Origin: Barnesiella sp. WM24
GTDB taxonomy: Bacteria > Bacteroidota > Bacteroidia > Bacteroidales > Muribaculaceae
Length of the DNA: 64,000 nucleotides
Assembly (NCBI RefSeq): GCF_004570975.1
Contig: NZ_SPPC01000001.1
Span: 354,714 to 418,713 of the forward strand
Direction of reading: 5' to 3'
How positions within the stretch are numbered: the first letter of the stretch is position 1; every line of letters begins with the position of its first letter. The notes beneath the pieces are model-generated. The model was not told the DNA's origin. It saw nothing but the letters and a program-made list of their open reading frames with translations, and did no database searches. Of the stretch, positions 25,309-34,280 are shown piece after piece. A program made the position numbers and the translations under genes.

Positions 25309-26510
25309 ACGATGATGCCGTTGGTGGAAAAGTCGGTTATTTCCTCAATTACACCGGCCACAACGACGTAATAAACGCCGTTTTCGGCGTAGGTATGTTT
25401 TAAAGCCTTCGCCCCGGTATAATCTCCGTAAACATCTTCGGTTACTGTTCCGTCGCCCCAATAGACGCTAACAACTTTTTCAGTTTTTAGGGCGATGGAA
25501 AGCTCGCGGCTTGTTTCGTTGATTCGTTGGTGGCGAACTACGCGCTTCACTGGGTCGGGTTCTCTCAACTTTAGGCTAAAAGTGCCTATCATCTTATCGT
25601 CGTGCCAACGTTTCGACGGGGCTATACCGTCGGAAGCATAGACTTCGTAAAGAAGTGGCTTTGTCGGGTGGATGCTTATCATAAGGCGGGCGGTTCCGTC
25701 GGCGCGTAGAAGGTCGTAAAGTCTGTTTACTCGCTCCACGAAGTCAATTTTACCCGAAGCCTTAAGCCAACAATTAAGCGTTATTTCGCGTTCCTCGTAA
25801 CGCTTATTCGTTAGATCGACTACTTTCCCGTGGTAGTCGGGCCAATCAATAGAAGACGGCGTTTTTAATTTTGGTTGGTCTAATACTCCCGTGGAACTTT
25901 CTACCCTTATACCCATGTCGCGGAAATTTACGCCACTAAGGTAGTATTCAAGTTGCGAAACGTTATTAAGGCTTCCGGCTATATCGTCGTCCGAAAGGGC
26001 GACGTTATAAACCTTCACTTCGTCAACATCTGCATAACCGTATTCAGTGCCGTAAACGTCCTGTAACAGGGCTATTCCCGTAAGTGTAGCGGGAAGGGTA
26101 ACGCTACTTACGCGCTGCGTGTCCAAATATAGCGTTACTGTGTTGCCCGTCTTCTTGATTGTTAGGAAGCCCCAACTATCCGGCGTTACGTCTATCCAAA
26201 TTTCGCGGCTTCCTTCCAATTGGGCGGTATTACAGAAAAGCCCGATTCGCTTTCCTGTAACTCCGTCGGCGTACTTATTTGCCTTGACCCATGCTAAAAT
26301 AGTGAAGTTGCCGCTTAATGGTATCACGTTGGCGGGAATTTCGGCGTAGCCTTCGCCGGGGAAGCGTATGCAGTTCCCCTGTCTGCCGACGACGAAAGGA
26401 CAGCCCGTTACTTCCGCGTCATAACGGTTTGCCGCGAAGTCATAGGCTACGTTAGAACCGTCCGCTTCGTCGAAGGGAAGGTTTAATATAAGATTTTGCT
26501 CTAATGCCAT
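25293..26510 (-). CDS. Distal tail (Dit)-like protein with N-terminal LamG domain
   Basis: 405 residues. Residues about 1-190 form a concanavalin/laminin-G-like fold (NLPFDEADGSNVAYDFAANRY, GNFTILAWVKANKY, GYADVDEVKVYNVALSDDDI). The remainder (EREITLNCWLKASGK, RLYDLLRADGTARLMI) fits distal tail proteins that join tube to hub. The LamG module suggests carbohydrate contact at the tail tip. It lies between the hub gene and a small beta-rich protein gene, as expected in a siphovirus tail operon. Confidence 0.8.
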   Translation of the reverse strand: MALEQNLILNLPFDEADGSNVAYDFAANRYDAEVTGCPFVVGRQGNCIRFPGEGYAEIPANVIPLSGNFTILAWVKANKYADGVTGKRIGLFCNTAQLEGSREIWIDVTPDSWGFLTIKKTGNTVTLYLDTQRVSSVTLPATLTGIALLQDVYGTEYGYADVDEVKVYNVALSDDDIAGSLNNVSQLEYYLSGVNFRDMGIRVESSTGVLDQPKLKTPSSIDWPDYHGKVVDLTNKRYEEREITLNCWLKASGKIDFVERVNRLYDLLRADGTARLMISIHPTKPLLYEVYASDGIAPSKRWHDDKMIGTFSLKLREPDPVKRVVRHQRINETSRELSIALKTEKVVSVYWGDGTVTEDVYGDYTGAKALKHTYAENGVYYVVVAGVIEEITDFSTNGIIVWNRL

Positions 26511-26511
26511 T

Positions 26512-27021
26512 TTACTTACGTTTGTCGGTTGTTTTTATCTTCGCTTGCTCTTTGGCCTGGGTCTTGCACTCTCCGCCGTGAAGGATTACGCTTACCCTTG
26601 CGTTGTCGCTTGCTGTTATCTGCACCTTTGCCGCCTCGGAAACGACGACGACAACAAAGGCGTTATCTTTTGCCGTGATGGTTATCTCGCTGTTGCCACG
26701 CGCCGAAATGGAGGCGACATCGAAGTTACTATATTCCGCTATCCCGGTCGCGTTGTCGAAGGCTATAACACTTCGCAGACTTTTCGCCGCTATCCTGTCG
26801 TCAGCGCAATACACTCCGAAACGGGCGCGTATGTCGGCGAACTCCGCCCGAAGTTCCGGCGACGGGTAGTTATTTTCTTCGCAGAAGTCCTGCCCCTTTA
26901 CGAAAAGGGTTATTAGGCGTTCTTTGGTCGTGGCGTTCAGTATGAAGTCGTACCACTCTGAACAAATGCCTTTGTCTTTTGCTTCGGCGGCTAAAGCCTT
27001 CTTAAGTTGGTTTAATTCCAT
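26512..27021 (-). CDS. Tail-associated beta-solenoid-like small protein
   Basis: 169 residues. A helical N-terminus (KDKGICSEWYDFILNATTKERLI) is followed by a C-terminal half of short beta repeats with Ala/Ser/Asp-Asn turns (SARGNSEITITAKDNAFV, KVQITASDNARVSVI), like a small beta-helix. I recall similar proteins in Bacteroides phages between tape measure and Dit genes; function unknown. A trimeric or capping role would fit, but this is inference. Confidence 0.7.
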   Translation of the reverse strand: MELNQLKKALAAEAKDKGICSEWYDFILNATTKERLITLFVKGQDFCEENNYPSPELRAEFADIRARFGVYCADDRIAAKSLRSVIAFDNATGIAEYSNFDVASISARGNSEITITAKDNAFVVVVVSEAAKVQITASDNARVSVILHGGECKTQAKEQAKIKTTDKRK

Positions 27022-27035
27022 TGTCGTAGTAAGGG

Positions 27036-30000
27036 TTAATCGGTTATTCCTTGAGAGCGCAAATCGTCGCCTTCTTCAATGCCTAAGCGGGAAAGTATGC
27101 TTAGAAGTGTTCCGGCTATGTGTCCTAAGCGGTTATCCATGCTTGTAAGGCGGCTTAGCTGCTGTCGGAAAATTTCAATAGAAACTACTTGGTTTTGGCG
27201 TACCGCATTAGTCTGTCCGGCTAAGAGGTCTATACTCTCTTGGCTTGCTCCCTTTATCGCTCCGCTTAGGCTCGTCGGGTCGCTGTCGTCCAATTCCGCG
27301 AATAGGTCTTTATACATATCCATCGCGTTTTTGAAGTTGGCCCCGGCTGCGGCTACTGCGGCTTTGAAACGTGCCTGTTCTTCCGGGGTAAGCCCGTCGA
27401 AACTACCGTTTCCTTCCTCGTCAAAGCCCATATCTTTTTGAAGCTGCTTAATCGCGTTTTGCAGGGGCTTTTCTAAGAACTGTAACTTTAAGGCGTTTGC
27501 GACGGCGTTTCTTAATACTTGGTTAGCTATGTCGCCGAAGGCTTTAGCCGCGTCCTCGCCGCTCTCAAAGGCTTCCATAAGCGCGTCCTTAAGTTGGTTC
27601 GCCAACTCCCCGGCGGAGGTCTGCGTTATACTCTTGGTTATCTCGCTTATGATATCTTGTATTTGGCGGTTGGCATCGGCTATGCGTTCTTGGTATTCTT
27701 CAACCTTGCCCCAATCGGTATGTTTTTTCGATTTCTCGTCGTTTATCATACCGTAAATTTCGTTCTGCTGTTGGCGAAGATTGGCAATTAACGCGCTTTG
27801 GTTTTGGTAAACGGTTTCGCCGAGGGCGTTATCTACAGCGTGTTGTAATGCTGTATAAGCACGGCCCAACCGGGTAACGGCTTCTTCGTGTTTCTTGATT
27901 GAACGCTCCGCTTTTCGGTCGCGGCTGTTGAATAGGTCGAAGGCGGACGACAAAAAGCCGATAGAACCCTGTATAATGCTTAACGGGTTCGCGGTGGCTA
28001 TGCCCGTCGCTATCTGTGAGGCTCCGTCCAACATACCGCCTATGTCGTTAAGTATGGTTTCCGTTTCCTCGTCCATACTTAAGCCCATCTTCTTTATTCC
28101 GCTTACGACGCTGCCGAAGCACGACGAAACAAAGGTTAGGCTACTGCCGAGGTCAGCAAAGTTTTCCTTTATTGCCGCGCCTACGCTCTTGGCGGTGCCC
28201 TGTTCTTTGTTAAGGGCGGCGTTCAATATATCGAGTTGCTCCTGTCCTTCTATGGTAAGTTCGCCTTTAATCTTAAGCCCGTTAAGCGTGGCAATTTTCC
28301 GGCGTAGCATATCGACGTAACTACTGCCTTCCGCCAAAAGGTCGGCGAAGGCTTCTTTAGCGGCCCCGGCTAACGTGGTGTCGCTGCTGTTTATCGCGTC
28401 CGTATAGTCGGCATATTGCTTTTTCTTTTCTTCTAAGGACTTTACAAACGGGTCGTCGCTGTCTAACAACTTATCCGCCTTCATTGCGGCGCGAAGCTCG
28501 CTAAGGCTCTGACGAAGGGCTAAGAATGGGTTACGGGTCTGCAACTCGTTTTTAGCCTTTTGCAATTGGTCGTTAATAGCCTTGAGGTCGGCGGGGTTGA
28601 ACTCTGCCGAAAGATTTACTTTCCGGCTGTTTATGTCGTTCAAAAGCCGGTTAATTGTGGTTGTGCTTAGGCGGGAAATATCGCTAAACAACTGCCCCCA
28701 ACTTTCGGAAGCCATAAGCCTTTGGGCGGCTAACTTGGAAAGTTCGGTTTGCTGTTTGGCGTTAATCTGCGCTATCATGGCAGCGTTGCCCTGCTGTTCG
28801 GCTAATGCACGTTGGGCCGCGTACTTTTCAAGTATCGCGGTTTCCTGTTGCTGATAGGTTTGGTATTCCTGTAACAGCGTGTCGTATTGTTCGTTTCCGC
28901 TTCGCTTATTATATTCGGCGCGTTTGGCTTCAAGCGCGGCTAAGGCGGCTTCGACTACTTGGCGTTCTGCGTCTGTGGTGGCTTCTGCGGCTCTCCGGGT
29001 CAGTAGTTCCCGGTTCCGGGCATAACTTTCTTCAAAGTCTATTTTCTCTTGAAGATAGGCGGCGTATTCGTTAAGTAGGGCTTTGGTTTCTTCCTTAGCC
29101 TGTTCCTTAGCGTCGTTCTCTGCGGTCGTAAGTATTTCCGCCTTTGCGTTATCAACGTCGGAATTATCCCCGGAAAGTTCGGAACGTCGGCGTTCTATGG
29201 TGGCTAACATTTCGCTTAGGGTCTTGCACTGGGCCAACTCCTGTTGTAGTTGTGCGTCGAAGGCGGAAATAACCGATTCGCGGGTGGCGTTGGCTATCTC
29301 GTTGTTAATCGTAGTAAGGTTCTTAAGGTCGGCGGCTGTCTTTGTGGCTTTGGCTTCAATCGCGGCGCGTTGTTTCTCCAAATAGTCAAGATAGCTACTG
29401 CCTTCCTTCAATAAGGGCGCGAACTCGGAAGCGGCGGCGTTCCTAACGGTTTCGTCGCTGCTTGTTATCCACTTCAAATATTTTTCGTAAAGCCCTTTTC
29501 GTGTCGCCAACATTTCGGCGAATGGGTCTTTATCTTTGTTGGATCCTCCACCCCCGGAAGTAGTTTTTAGGCTTAAACGGTCTACTTCTGCTTGCTGTGC
29601 GGCTATTTGTTTGGCAAGATTGGAGCGTTCTGCGTCGGTAGCTGCGTCGTTATAAAGCCCGCGAAGGCGTTGCAGTTCCTTCTCTGCGGCCGCTACGCTT
29701 CCTTCTACGACTTGCCCGGCTTGGTTGCCTATCTGTGCTAAAATAGCCTGTTCCTCGGCTGTAAACTGCGTTTGCTGTTCGATAAGTTTTTTCGCTTCGC
29801 CCTGTAAGCCTTCTAATTCTTTCCGGGCTTCTGCCTTTGCTCGGTTGGCTACCTCAATATAATAGCCTGTAACGCCGCCATATTGTCCGCTACTCGTCTG
29901 CACGAATTGGCTAACCGTGTCCGGCATAGCGTCTATTTCGGCTTGCTTCTTTATAATTTCTTGGTACTTTTCAGCGGCGAGGTTCTGTGCGGCTAATGCC

Positions 30001-31247
30001 TTCGCCTTCATTATACAGGCTTCTACAAACTTCGCGGAATTTTTAATAAGTAGGTCTTCGGCTTCCTTCGCGTTGCGTACCTTATAGCCTAAGTCGTTAA
30101 ATTTGTCGGCATTGTCCTGTACCCACTTTTCCCGGTCTTTTAATGAACTTGAAAGGCTTAACCATTCCGCTTGAAGGGCGCGGTATGCGGCTATCGGTTT
30201 CCCGGCGGCTTCGGCTACCTTCTTGTTGAACTCGTCGGCGGCTTTCTTGGCTTCCGCTTGTTTGCTGTTCAACTTGGCAATAATGGCAATAACGGCGGTA
30301 ATAGCGACGGAAAGGCCGAGAGTTAGTGTCGCCATAAGTGCTTGGGCGGCTACGGTGGAAATACCCAACGCCCCGGCTAACTTAAGGTTGGCGGCGGCTA
30401 ACAACTCTTTCGCTTTTGCTACTGTGGTTAGCATAAACGCGCTATCCTTATTTAAGGCGTTGGCGACTTGTTGCAATCCCATCGTTATCGACATAAGGGC
30501 TTGAACCTTCAACATAATTTTTTGAAGGTTTTCGTTCTCTCCGGCGAAAAGTGCTACCGCGCCTTGTGCCGCGCTGAACGCTCCGGCTACGCCCGAAAGT
30601 CCGGCTATCATTCCTTGAAGTCCGGCGTTATCGTGGCTAAATATTCGGGCCTGAGTCTGCGCGTCGCCTATGGCGTTGGCAAGTCGTCCGGCTTCCTTTT
30701 GAAGTTGTCGGAAGGTTTCAGTTCCGCGTAGCCCTGCTTCTTCCATCTGCCCTAACTGCTCGCGGACGTTCCTAAGCTGCGTTCTTAACGACTGTTGGGC
30801 GGTAGCGTTGTTTTGGGCGGCTTCCTGTGCTTTGCGCAACTGCTGTTCCTCACGCATAAGCGCGTCGGCCTGCTTCCCTGCTTCGTCTATGACTGTTTGG
30901 CGTAAGGTTATTTCTTCCCGTAGTTGGGCTTGCTTGGTTTGAAGGGCTGCGGCTTCTTCCTTATGCCCGGCGGAAAGAGCCTTAGACGCTTCCGCGCCGA
31001 GTCGTTTGTACTCGTTTTCCAACTCGGTTATAGCCGCCTTGTTGGTATCTACTATAACATCTATGTTGGCAAAGGCTTTGTCAATAGCTTGGGCGGCGCG
31101 TGTAAATGCTCCGTCCATCTGCTTTCCGCCTAATACGGCCGCGCCTTGAAATTCCTGTATAGCCTTCTTACTTTCGTTAAGAACGCTTAGTAGCTGTTTG
31201 TTGGTGCCGGAAATCTCAAACGACAGCCCGCCGCCTTGAATATTCAT
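27036..31247 (-). CDS. Tail tape measure protein
   Basis: 1403 residues, the longest protein here: long Ala/Glu/Gln-rich coiled coils, a hydrophobic central stretch (LMATLTLGLSVAITAVIAIIAKLN, about 310-330) and a second one near residue 1130 (GGMLDGASQIATGIATANPLSIIQ). Position after the tail-assembly chaperones and before the distal tail genes is standard. It sets tail length and may aid DNA passage. By the usual 1.5 angstrom-per-residue rule for helical tape measures the tail would be roughly 200 nm, an estimate only. Confidence 0.93.
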   Translation of the reverse strand: MNIQGGGLSFEISGTNKQLLSVLNESKKAIQEFQGAAVLGGKQMDGAFTRAAQAIDKAFANIDVIVDTNKAAITELENEYKRLGAEASKALSAGHKEEAAALQTKQAQLREEITLRQTVIDEAGKQADALMREEQQLRKAQEAAQNNATAQQSLRTQLRNVREQLGQMEEAGLRGTETFRQLQKEAGRLANAIGDAQTQARIFSHDNAGLQGMIAGLSGVAGAFSAAQGAVALFAGENENLQKIMLKVQALMSITMGLQQVANALNKDSAFMLTTVAKAKELLAAANLKLAGALGISTVAAQALMATLTLGLSVAITAVIAIIAKLNSKQAEAKKAADEFNKKVAEAAGKPIAAYRALQAEWLSLSSSLKDREKWVQDNADKFNDLGYKVRNAKEAEDLLIKNSAKFVEACIMKAKALAAQNLAAEKYQEIIKKQAEIDAMPDTVSQFVQTSSGQYGGVTGYYIEVANRAKAEARKELEGLQGEAKKLIEQQTQFTAEEQAILAQIGNQAGQVVEGSVAAAEKELQRLRGLYNDAATDAERSNLAKQIAAQQAEVDRLSLKTTSGGGGSNKDKDPFAEMLATRKGLYEKYLKWITSSDETVRNAAASEFAPLLKEGSSYLDYLEKQRAAIEAKATKTAADLKNLTTINNEIANATRESVISAFDAQLQQELAQCKTLSEMLATIERRRSELSGDNSDVDNAKAEILTTAENDAKEQAKEETKALLNEYAAYLQEKIDFEESYARNRELLTRRAAEATTDAERQVVEAALAALEAKRAEYNKRSGNEQYDTLLQEYQTYQQQETAILEKYAAQRALAEQQGNAAMIAQINAKQQTELSKLAAQRLMASESWGQLFSDISRLSTTTINRLLNDINSRKVNLSAEFNPADLKAINDQLQKAKNELQTRNPFLALRQSLSELRAAMKADKLLDSDDPFVKSLEEKKKQYADYTDAINSSDTTLAGAAKEAFADLLAEGSSYVDMLRRKIATLNGLKIKGELTIEGQEQLDILNAALNKEQGTAKSVGAAIKENFADLGSSLTFVSSCFGSVVSGIKKMGLSMDEETETILNDIGGMLDGASQIATGIATANPLSIIQGSIGFLSSAFDLFNSRDRKAERSIKKHEEAVTRLGRAYTALQHAVDNALGETVYQNQSALIANLRQQQNEIYGMINDEKSKKHTDWGKVEEYQERIADANRQIQDIISEITKSITQTSAGELANQLKDALMEAFESGEDAAKAFGDIANQVLRNAVANALKLQFLEKPLQNAIKQLQKDMGFDEEGNGSFDGLTPEEQARFKAAVAAAGANFKNAMDMYKDLFAELDDSDPTSLSGAIKGASQESIDLLAGQTNAVRQNQVVSIEIFRQQLSRLTSMDNRLGHIAGTLLSILSRLGIEEGDDLRSQGITD

Positions 31248-31426
31248 CGGTTCATCCTGTTTATAAGGTTCATTATTTCCGCCGCGTTGTCGTCGGTAAG
31301 GGCTATTTCCACGTCGTCGCCGGACTTCCCGGAACTGCCGCCTTTACCCTTTTCCTCTACTCCGGGCGCGTCTATTAACATCCGTTGCACCGCTCCCCAC
31401 GCTATACCGTGGAGAAGGTAGTCCAA
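31244..31426 (-). CDS. Second tail-assembly chaperone reading frame (possible -1 frameshift product)
   Basis: The recognisable sequence in this frame begins before the first possible start: HFGWTLDYLLHGIAWGAVQRML is a typical tail-chaperone segment, and the frame stays open upstream past the TAA ending the preceding gene (31,477-31,479), one frame back (-1). No ATG is available; TTG at 31,426 is the only nearby start in the track of this frame. Production as a -1 fusion to the upstream protein, as in lambda G/GT, is therefore likely, although no textbook slippery heptamer precedes the TAA. Confidence 0.6.
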   Translation of the reverse strand: MDYLLHGIAWGAVQRMLIDAPGVEEKGKGGSSGKSGDDVEIALTDDNAAEIMNLINRMNR

Positions 31427-31476
31427 CGTCCAGCCGAAGTGTGCGCAAACGGAACCCCGGCGGCCGTGCGGGCTTT

Positions 31477-32052
31477 TTAATCCTGTGGCTCTATACGAGT
31501 CGCTTCCGGTTCGCTTGTTCGCGTTGCGCTCATCAACCGCATAGAGTTTACAAAATCCCCTAAGTTGCTTACGTTCGTTATAATAATAGCCAACGTCAGC
31601 AACTCCGAAGGCTTTAAGGTATGGAAGAAAAGCCGGGTAAGGTCGCGTAGTGCCTTGCGGTCTTCCTTCCGGCGGTAGGTCGTGCCGTCAAAAGTCGCTA
31701 TATAATAATCCTCGCCCAATACGGCGGTAGCCACTACTTCGGCGAGCTGCTTTGCTTCCTTGTTGGCTAAGGCGCGGGCGGTGCGTAGGTAGTCGTCGTC
31801 GCCTAACTTGGTTTCGTCTATCTCCATTTGAAGCCAAAGAAGGCTAAGGCGGTCTAAGGTTGCTAACGTCGGTTCTTGAATTGTATAAACCTTCGTTTCC
31901 GTTACCTTCTCACGTCTGCGGAAATATCCCCAAAAGCCGGGCTTCCGGCGGCGGTGTGTTATTTCCACGTCGAAAGTTACGCCTTCGCCTATCATCTTGC
32001 GCAGCTCTGTCTGCTCGCGGGTAAGGGCTTCTAATTTTTCGTCCTGTGTCAT
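31477..32052 (-). CDS. Tail assembly chaperone
   Basis: 191 residues, acidic and helical, with TFDVEITHRRRKPGFWGYFRR near the N-terminus and a C-terminal LLTLAIIITNVSNLGDFVNSMRLMS. It lies between the tail-tube gene and the tape measure gene, where siphoviruses encode the G/GT chaperones. The family resemblance is to Bacteroidales phage proteins known to me only as conserved hypotheticals, so the role rests on position. Confidence 0.7.
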   Translation of the reverse strand: MTQDEKLEALTREQTELRKMIGEGVTFDVEITHRRRKPGFWGYFRRREKVTETKVYTIQEPTLATLDRLSLLWLQMEIDETKLGDDDYLRTARALANKEAKQLAEVVATAVLGEDYYIATFDGTTYRRKEDRKALRDLTRLFFHTLKPSELLTLAIIITNVSNLGDFVNSMRLMSATRTSEPEATRIEPQD

Positions 32053-32123
32053 TGGTTGAATATGTTAAGACGGCCCCGGAACAATGTAGCGGGACCGTCC
32101 GGGTGGTTGGTTGGGTCGTCCTG

Positions 32124-32630
32124 TTATTTCGGATTGACTAAGCCGACGTAAAGTTTTTTAAGCCCTTCGGTGTTGGGCTTCATCGCGGTGGCGGTTACTT
32201 CTACAAGAAGCAAACCCTTCTTAGAAAATTCGCCGTTGAGCTTCGCCTTAATCTTGGCACGGGGAACGCTGAACTTCAAACCCTTTCGGGGAAGAATTAT
32301 AAGCGATTCCTCAATCTGTGTCGAAGCGTCGGGGTAAGCCCATACGTTGGAAGCCACTTCGCCGCCGAAAAGTCGTTTAAGGGTGGTAAGGTCGGGGTTC
32401 ATGATGGAAAAGTTGAAGATAGTTTTACCTTCCTTACCCATCACTTCTACCGGGTCGTCTATTTCCTCGGCGTAAAACTCCGTTTCCTCGCCGTCCTCTT
32501 GCGACATCTTGGCGGTGTCTTGGTAGGTAAGTCCGAAGGTGGTATAGCCCGTTTCGGTAAAAGTGGCGGTCGCGTTGGCGGGTTCGCCTGTCTTACCTAA
32601 AATCTTGGATAGTCCTAAAGTTATTACCAT
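32124..32630 (-). CDS. Major tail (tube) protein
   Basis: 168 residues, mainly beta: FTETGYTTFGLTYQDTAKM, GKTIFNFSIMNPDLTTLKRLFGG, then an Ig-like end AKLNGEFSKKGLLLVEVTATAMKP. Size, beta content and position before the chaperone and tape measure genes fit the tail tube subunit. It is separated by 71-base gaps from neighbours, which may hold translation signals for high expression. Confidence 0.8.
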   Translation of the reverse strand: MVITLGLSKILGKTGEPANATATFTETGYTTFGLTYQDTAKMSQEDGEETEFYAEEIDDPVEVMGKEGKTIFNFSIMNPDLTTLKRLFGGEVASNVWAYPDASTQIEESLIILPRKGLKFSVPRAKIKAKLNGEFSKKGLLLVEVTATAMKPNTEGLKKLYVGLVNPK

Positions 32631-32649
32631 GTCGTTATAGGTGGTTGGG

Positions 32650-33066
32650 TTAATGAATATTCCAGCTAATTCTCAAATTGCGGTAGTGCTGCTTTACCTC
32701 AATCTCTTTTATTGTCGTGTCGCTCTCTATCCAATATTCTAAGTCGGCCACGTTCTGCGCTTTCAAGTGGGCTTTAACCGCGTTGCCAATTATGCGTAGG
32801 CGTTCCCGGTCTGCTTTGCGCTGTTCTCTCCCGTGTATCTTTACCTTCTTGTCGGGGGCGAAGATATTTACGTTTGAGGTTCCGGTCTGCGGTTTTTCGT
32901 CCGTTATGGTTATAGTGTTTATTACTATGTCCTCGGCTTCGCTATCGTCGGGGCGTTCCCCCTGTACGAATACACCGCCGGAAATATTGACTTTCCCGGA
33001 ACTGACGGCTTCCGCTATTATTTTGTAGAGGATGTCGTCGGTGTCTATGCTACTGCAATTTTCCAC
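32650..33066 (-). CDS. Tail completion protein
   Basis: 138 residues with EDIVINTITITDEKPQTGTSNVNIF and a C-terminal WIESDTTIKEIEVKQHYRNLRISW strand pattern like small tail-terminator proteins. The stop/start junction with the preceding gene overlaps by one base. Position between the neck gene and the tube gene supports the call. Confidence 0.65.
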   Translation of the reverse strand: MENCSSIDTDDILYKIIAEAVSSGKVNISGGVFVQGERPDDSEAEDIVINTITITDEKPQTGTSNVNIFAPDKKVKIHGREQRKADRERLRIIGNAVKAHLKAQNVADLEYWIESDTTIKEIEVKQHYRNLRISWNIH

Positions 33067-33527
33067 TACTTGAAGGCATTTTGAACGTTGGTAACTAAGT
33101 CGGCTAATTCTTTGGCTATCTCCTTTTCGGCAAACTTTTCGGCTGAGGTCAATACGTCGCGCCCTTTGCTCTCGACGTGAACGGCGTAGTTCATACCCGC
33201 CACGACGACTAAAGCATACCCGTCTGTATAGTTGCTTCCAACTTGAAGGGCTAAACGCTGACCTTCGTTAACTCCGGCGTGTCCGCCCTTGACAGCCCCG
33301 AAAGACACGTTTACGGGCTTCCCGTCTTTTACGACGACGTAGCCAATTGACGAGCGAAGGTTTCCCGTTTGGTCGTTAAAGCCACGTTCCGGCGGTATCA
33401 ACTTAGCCAACTTTACGGCTTCCTCTCCTACGCGGCAAAGGCTCTCTATAATCTGCCTTTCCACTTCGGCAAGAAACGCCCTAAACGTTTCGTCTATGTT
33501 GCCTTTGAAGTTTGACGTTATACCCAT
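33066..33527 (-). CDS. Neck/tail-joining protein, HK97 gp10-like
   Basis: 153 residues. The N-terminal helix (IIESLCRVGEEAVKLAKLIPPERGFNDQTGNLRSSIGY) matches the gp10-like pattern with TGNLRSSIGY, followed by MNYAVHVESKGRDVL. It likely joins tail to head. It overlaps the preceding head-closure gene by ten bases. Confidence 0.8.
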   Translation of the reverse strand: MGITSNFKGNIDETFRAFLAEVERQIIESLCRVGEEAVKLAKLIPPERGFNDQTGNLRSSIGYVVVKDGKPVNVSFGAVKGGHAGVNEGQRLALQVGSNYTDGYALVVVAGMNYAVHVESKGRDVLTSAEKFAEKEIAKELADLVTNVQNAFK

Positions 33528-33916
33528 AGCCTACAATGAAGTCGCCCTTTATCGAATTTTAAGCATTCGCCAATAATCCTAACTACTCCTTCCGCTTCCG
33601 CGCTTCGTAACGCTTCGTCGGTCAGCTCTGACGGGGTTAGCATTCGGTCGGCTACTGCCACTTCCTGGCCTAAGCCTACCCGTTCCGTTCCCGCCGGAAG
33701 TTGGATAAGGGAAGCGAAGGTTATAAACCTACCATTAGCCGCCTGTATCTGCGTTCCCTTGCCGTTTGTTTCCTCTCGGCATGAAGCGTGAAGTTTCCAC
33801 GCGGCCCCGGTTGTCGTCCAACTACCGTTAGCGTCTTGTTTCGCTTCCCCGTCGCTGTTGTGCGTATAAAGGAAGTGCGGGTATTGGCTGTTTATAATCT
33901 CTTTTATTGCTACCAT
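33518..33916 (-). CDS. Head closure protein
   Basis: 132 residues from MVAIKEIINSQYPHFLY; this ATG overlaps the TAG stop of the connector gene, whereas a longer version would run 60 bases into that gene. It is small, mixed alpha/beta, with GRFITFASLIQLPAGTERVGLGQEVAVADR, the pattern of head-tail stoppers. Role from position. Confidence 0.65.
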   Translation of the reverse strand: MVAIKEIINSQYPHFLYTHNSDGEAKQDANGSWTTTGAAWKLHASCREETNGKGTQIQAANGRFITFASLIQLPAGTERVGLGQEVAVADRMLTPSELTDEALRSAEAEGVVRIIGECLKFDKGRLHCRLWV

Positions 33917-34221
33917 ATCCGGCTTCGGTTCTTGACCTTCGGCGCGTTTGCGGGTGTTATCCCCAATTCGCCGCAAGTCTGATTATACCAAAACTTAATA
34001 GCTTCCCAATTCCACGTTACCGAATAGCCGCCTTCGCTGACGTTTGCCAACGGTATGACCGAGCCGAACTCTTTGCAAAGGGCGGTTTTTGCCGTCCTTA
34101 CTTCTACTTCGGCTTCGGGGTCGGGAATTATCCCGGCTTGGTTGATAAGTATCAATTCCGCGTCGGCGTTGTCAATGCCGAACCGGGAAACGGTGCGCGA
34201 AAGCCATTCTTTGTACGTCAT
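33910..34221 (-). CDS. Head-tail connector (DUF6706-like adaptor)
   Basis: 103 residues starting MTYKEWLSRTVSRFGIDNADAELILINQAGIIPD, helical, with a C-terminal ALCKEFGSVIPLANVSEGGYSVTWNWEAIKFWY. It resembles the gp6-type adaptor of Bacteroidales phages and follows the major capsid gene, as expected. Confidence 0.75.
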   Translation of the reverse strand: MTYKEWLSRTVSRFGIDNADAELILINQAGIIPDPEAEVEVRTAKTALCKEFGSVIPLANVSEGGYSVTWNWEAIKFWYNQTCGELGITPANAPKVKNRSRIW

Positions 34222-34280
34222 AATTGGAAGGTGTTAAACCGGGAAGCCTTCGGGGTTTCCGGGGCTTCCCGGCTGTTAGG

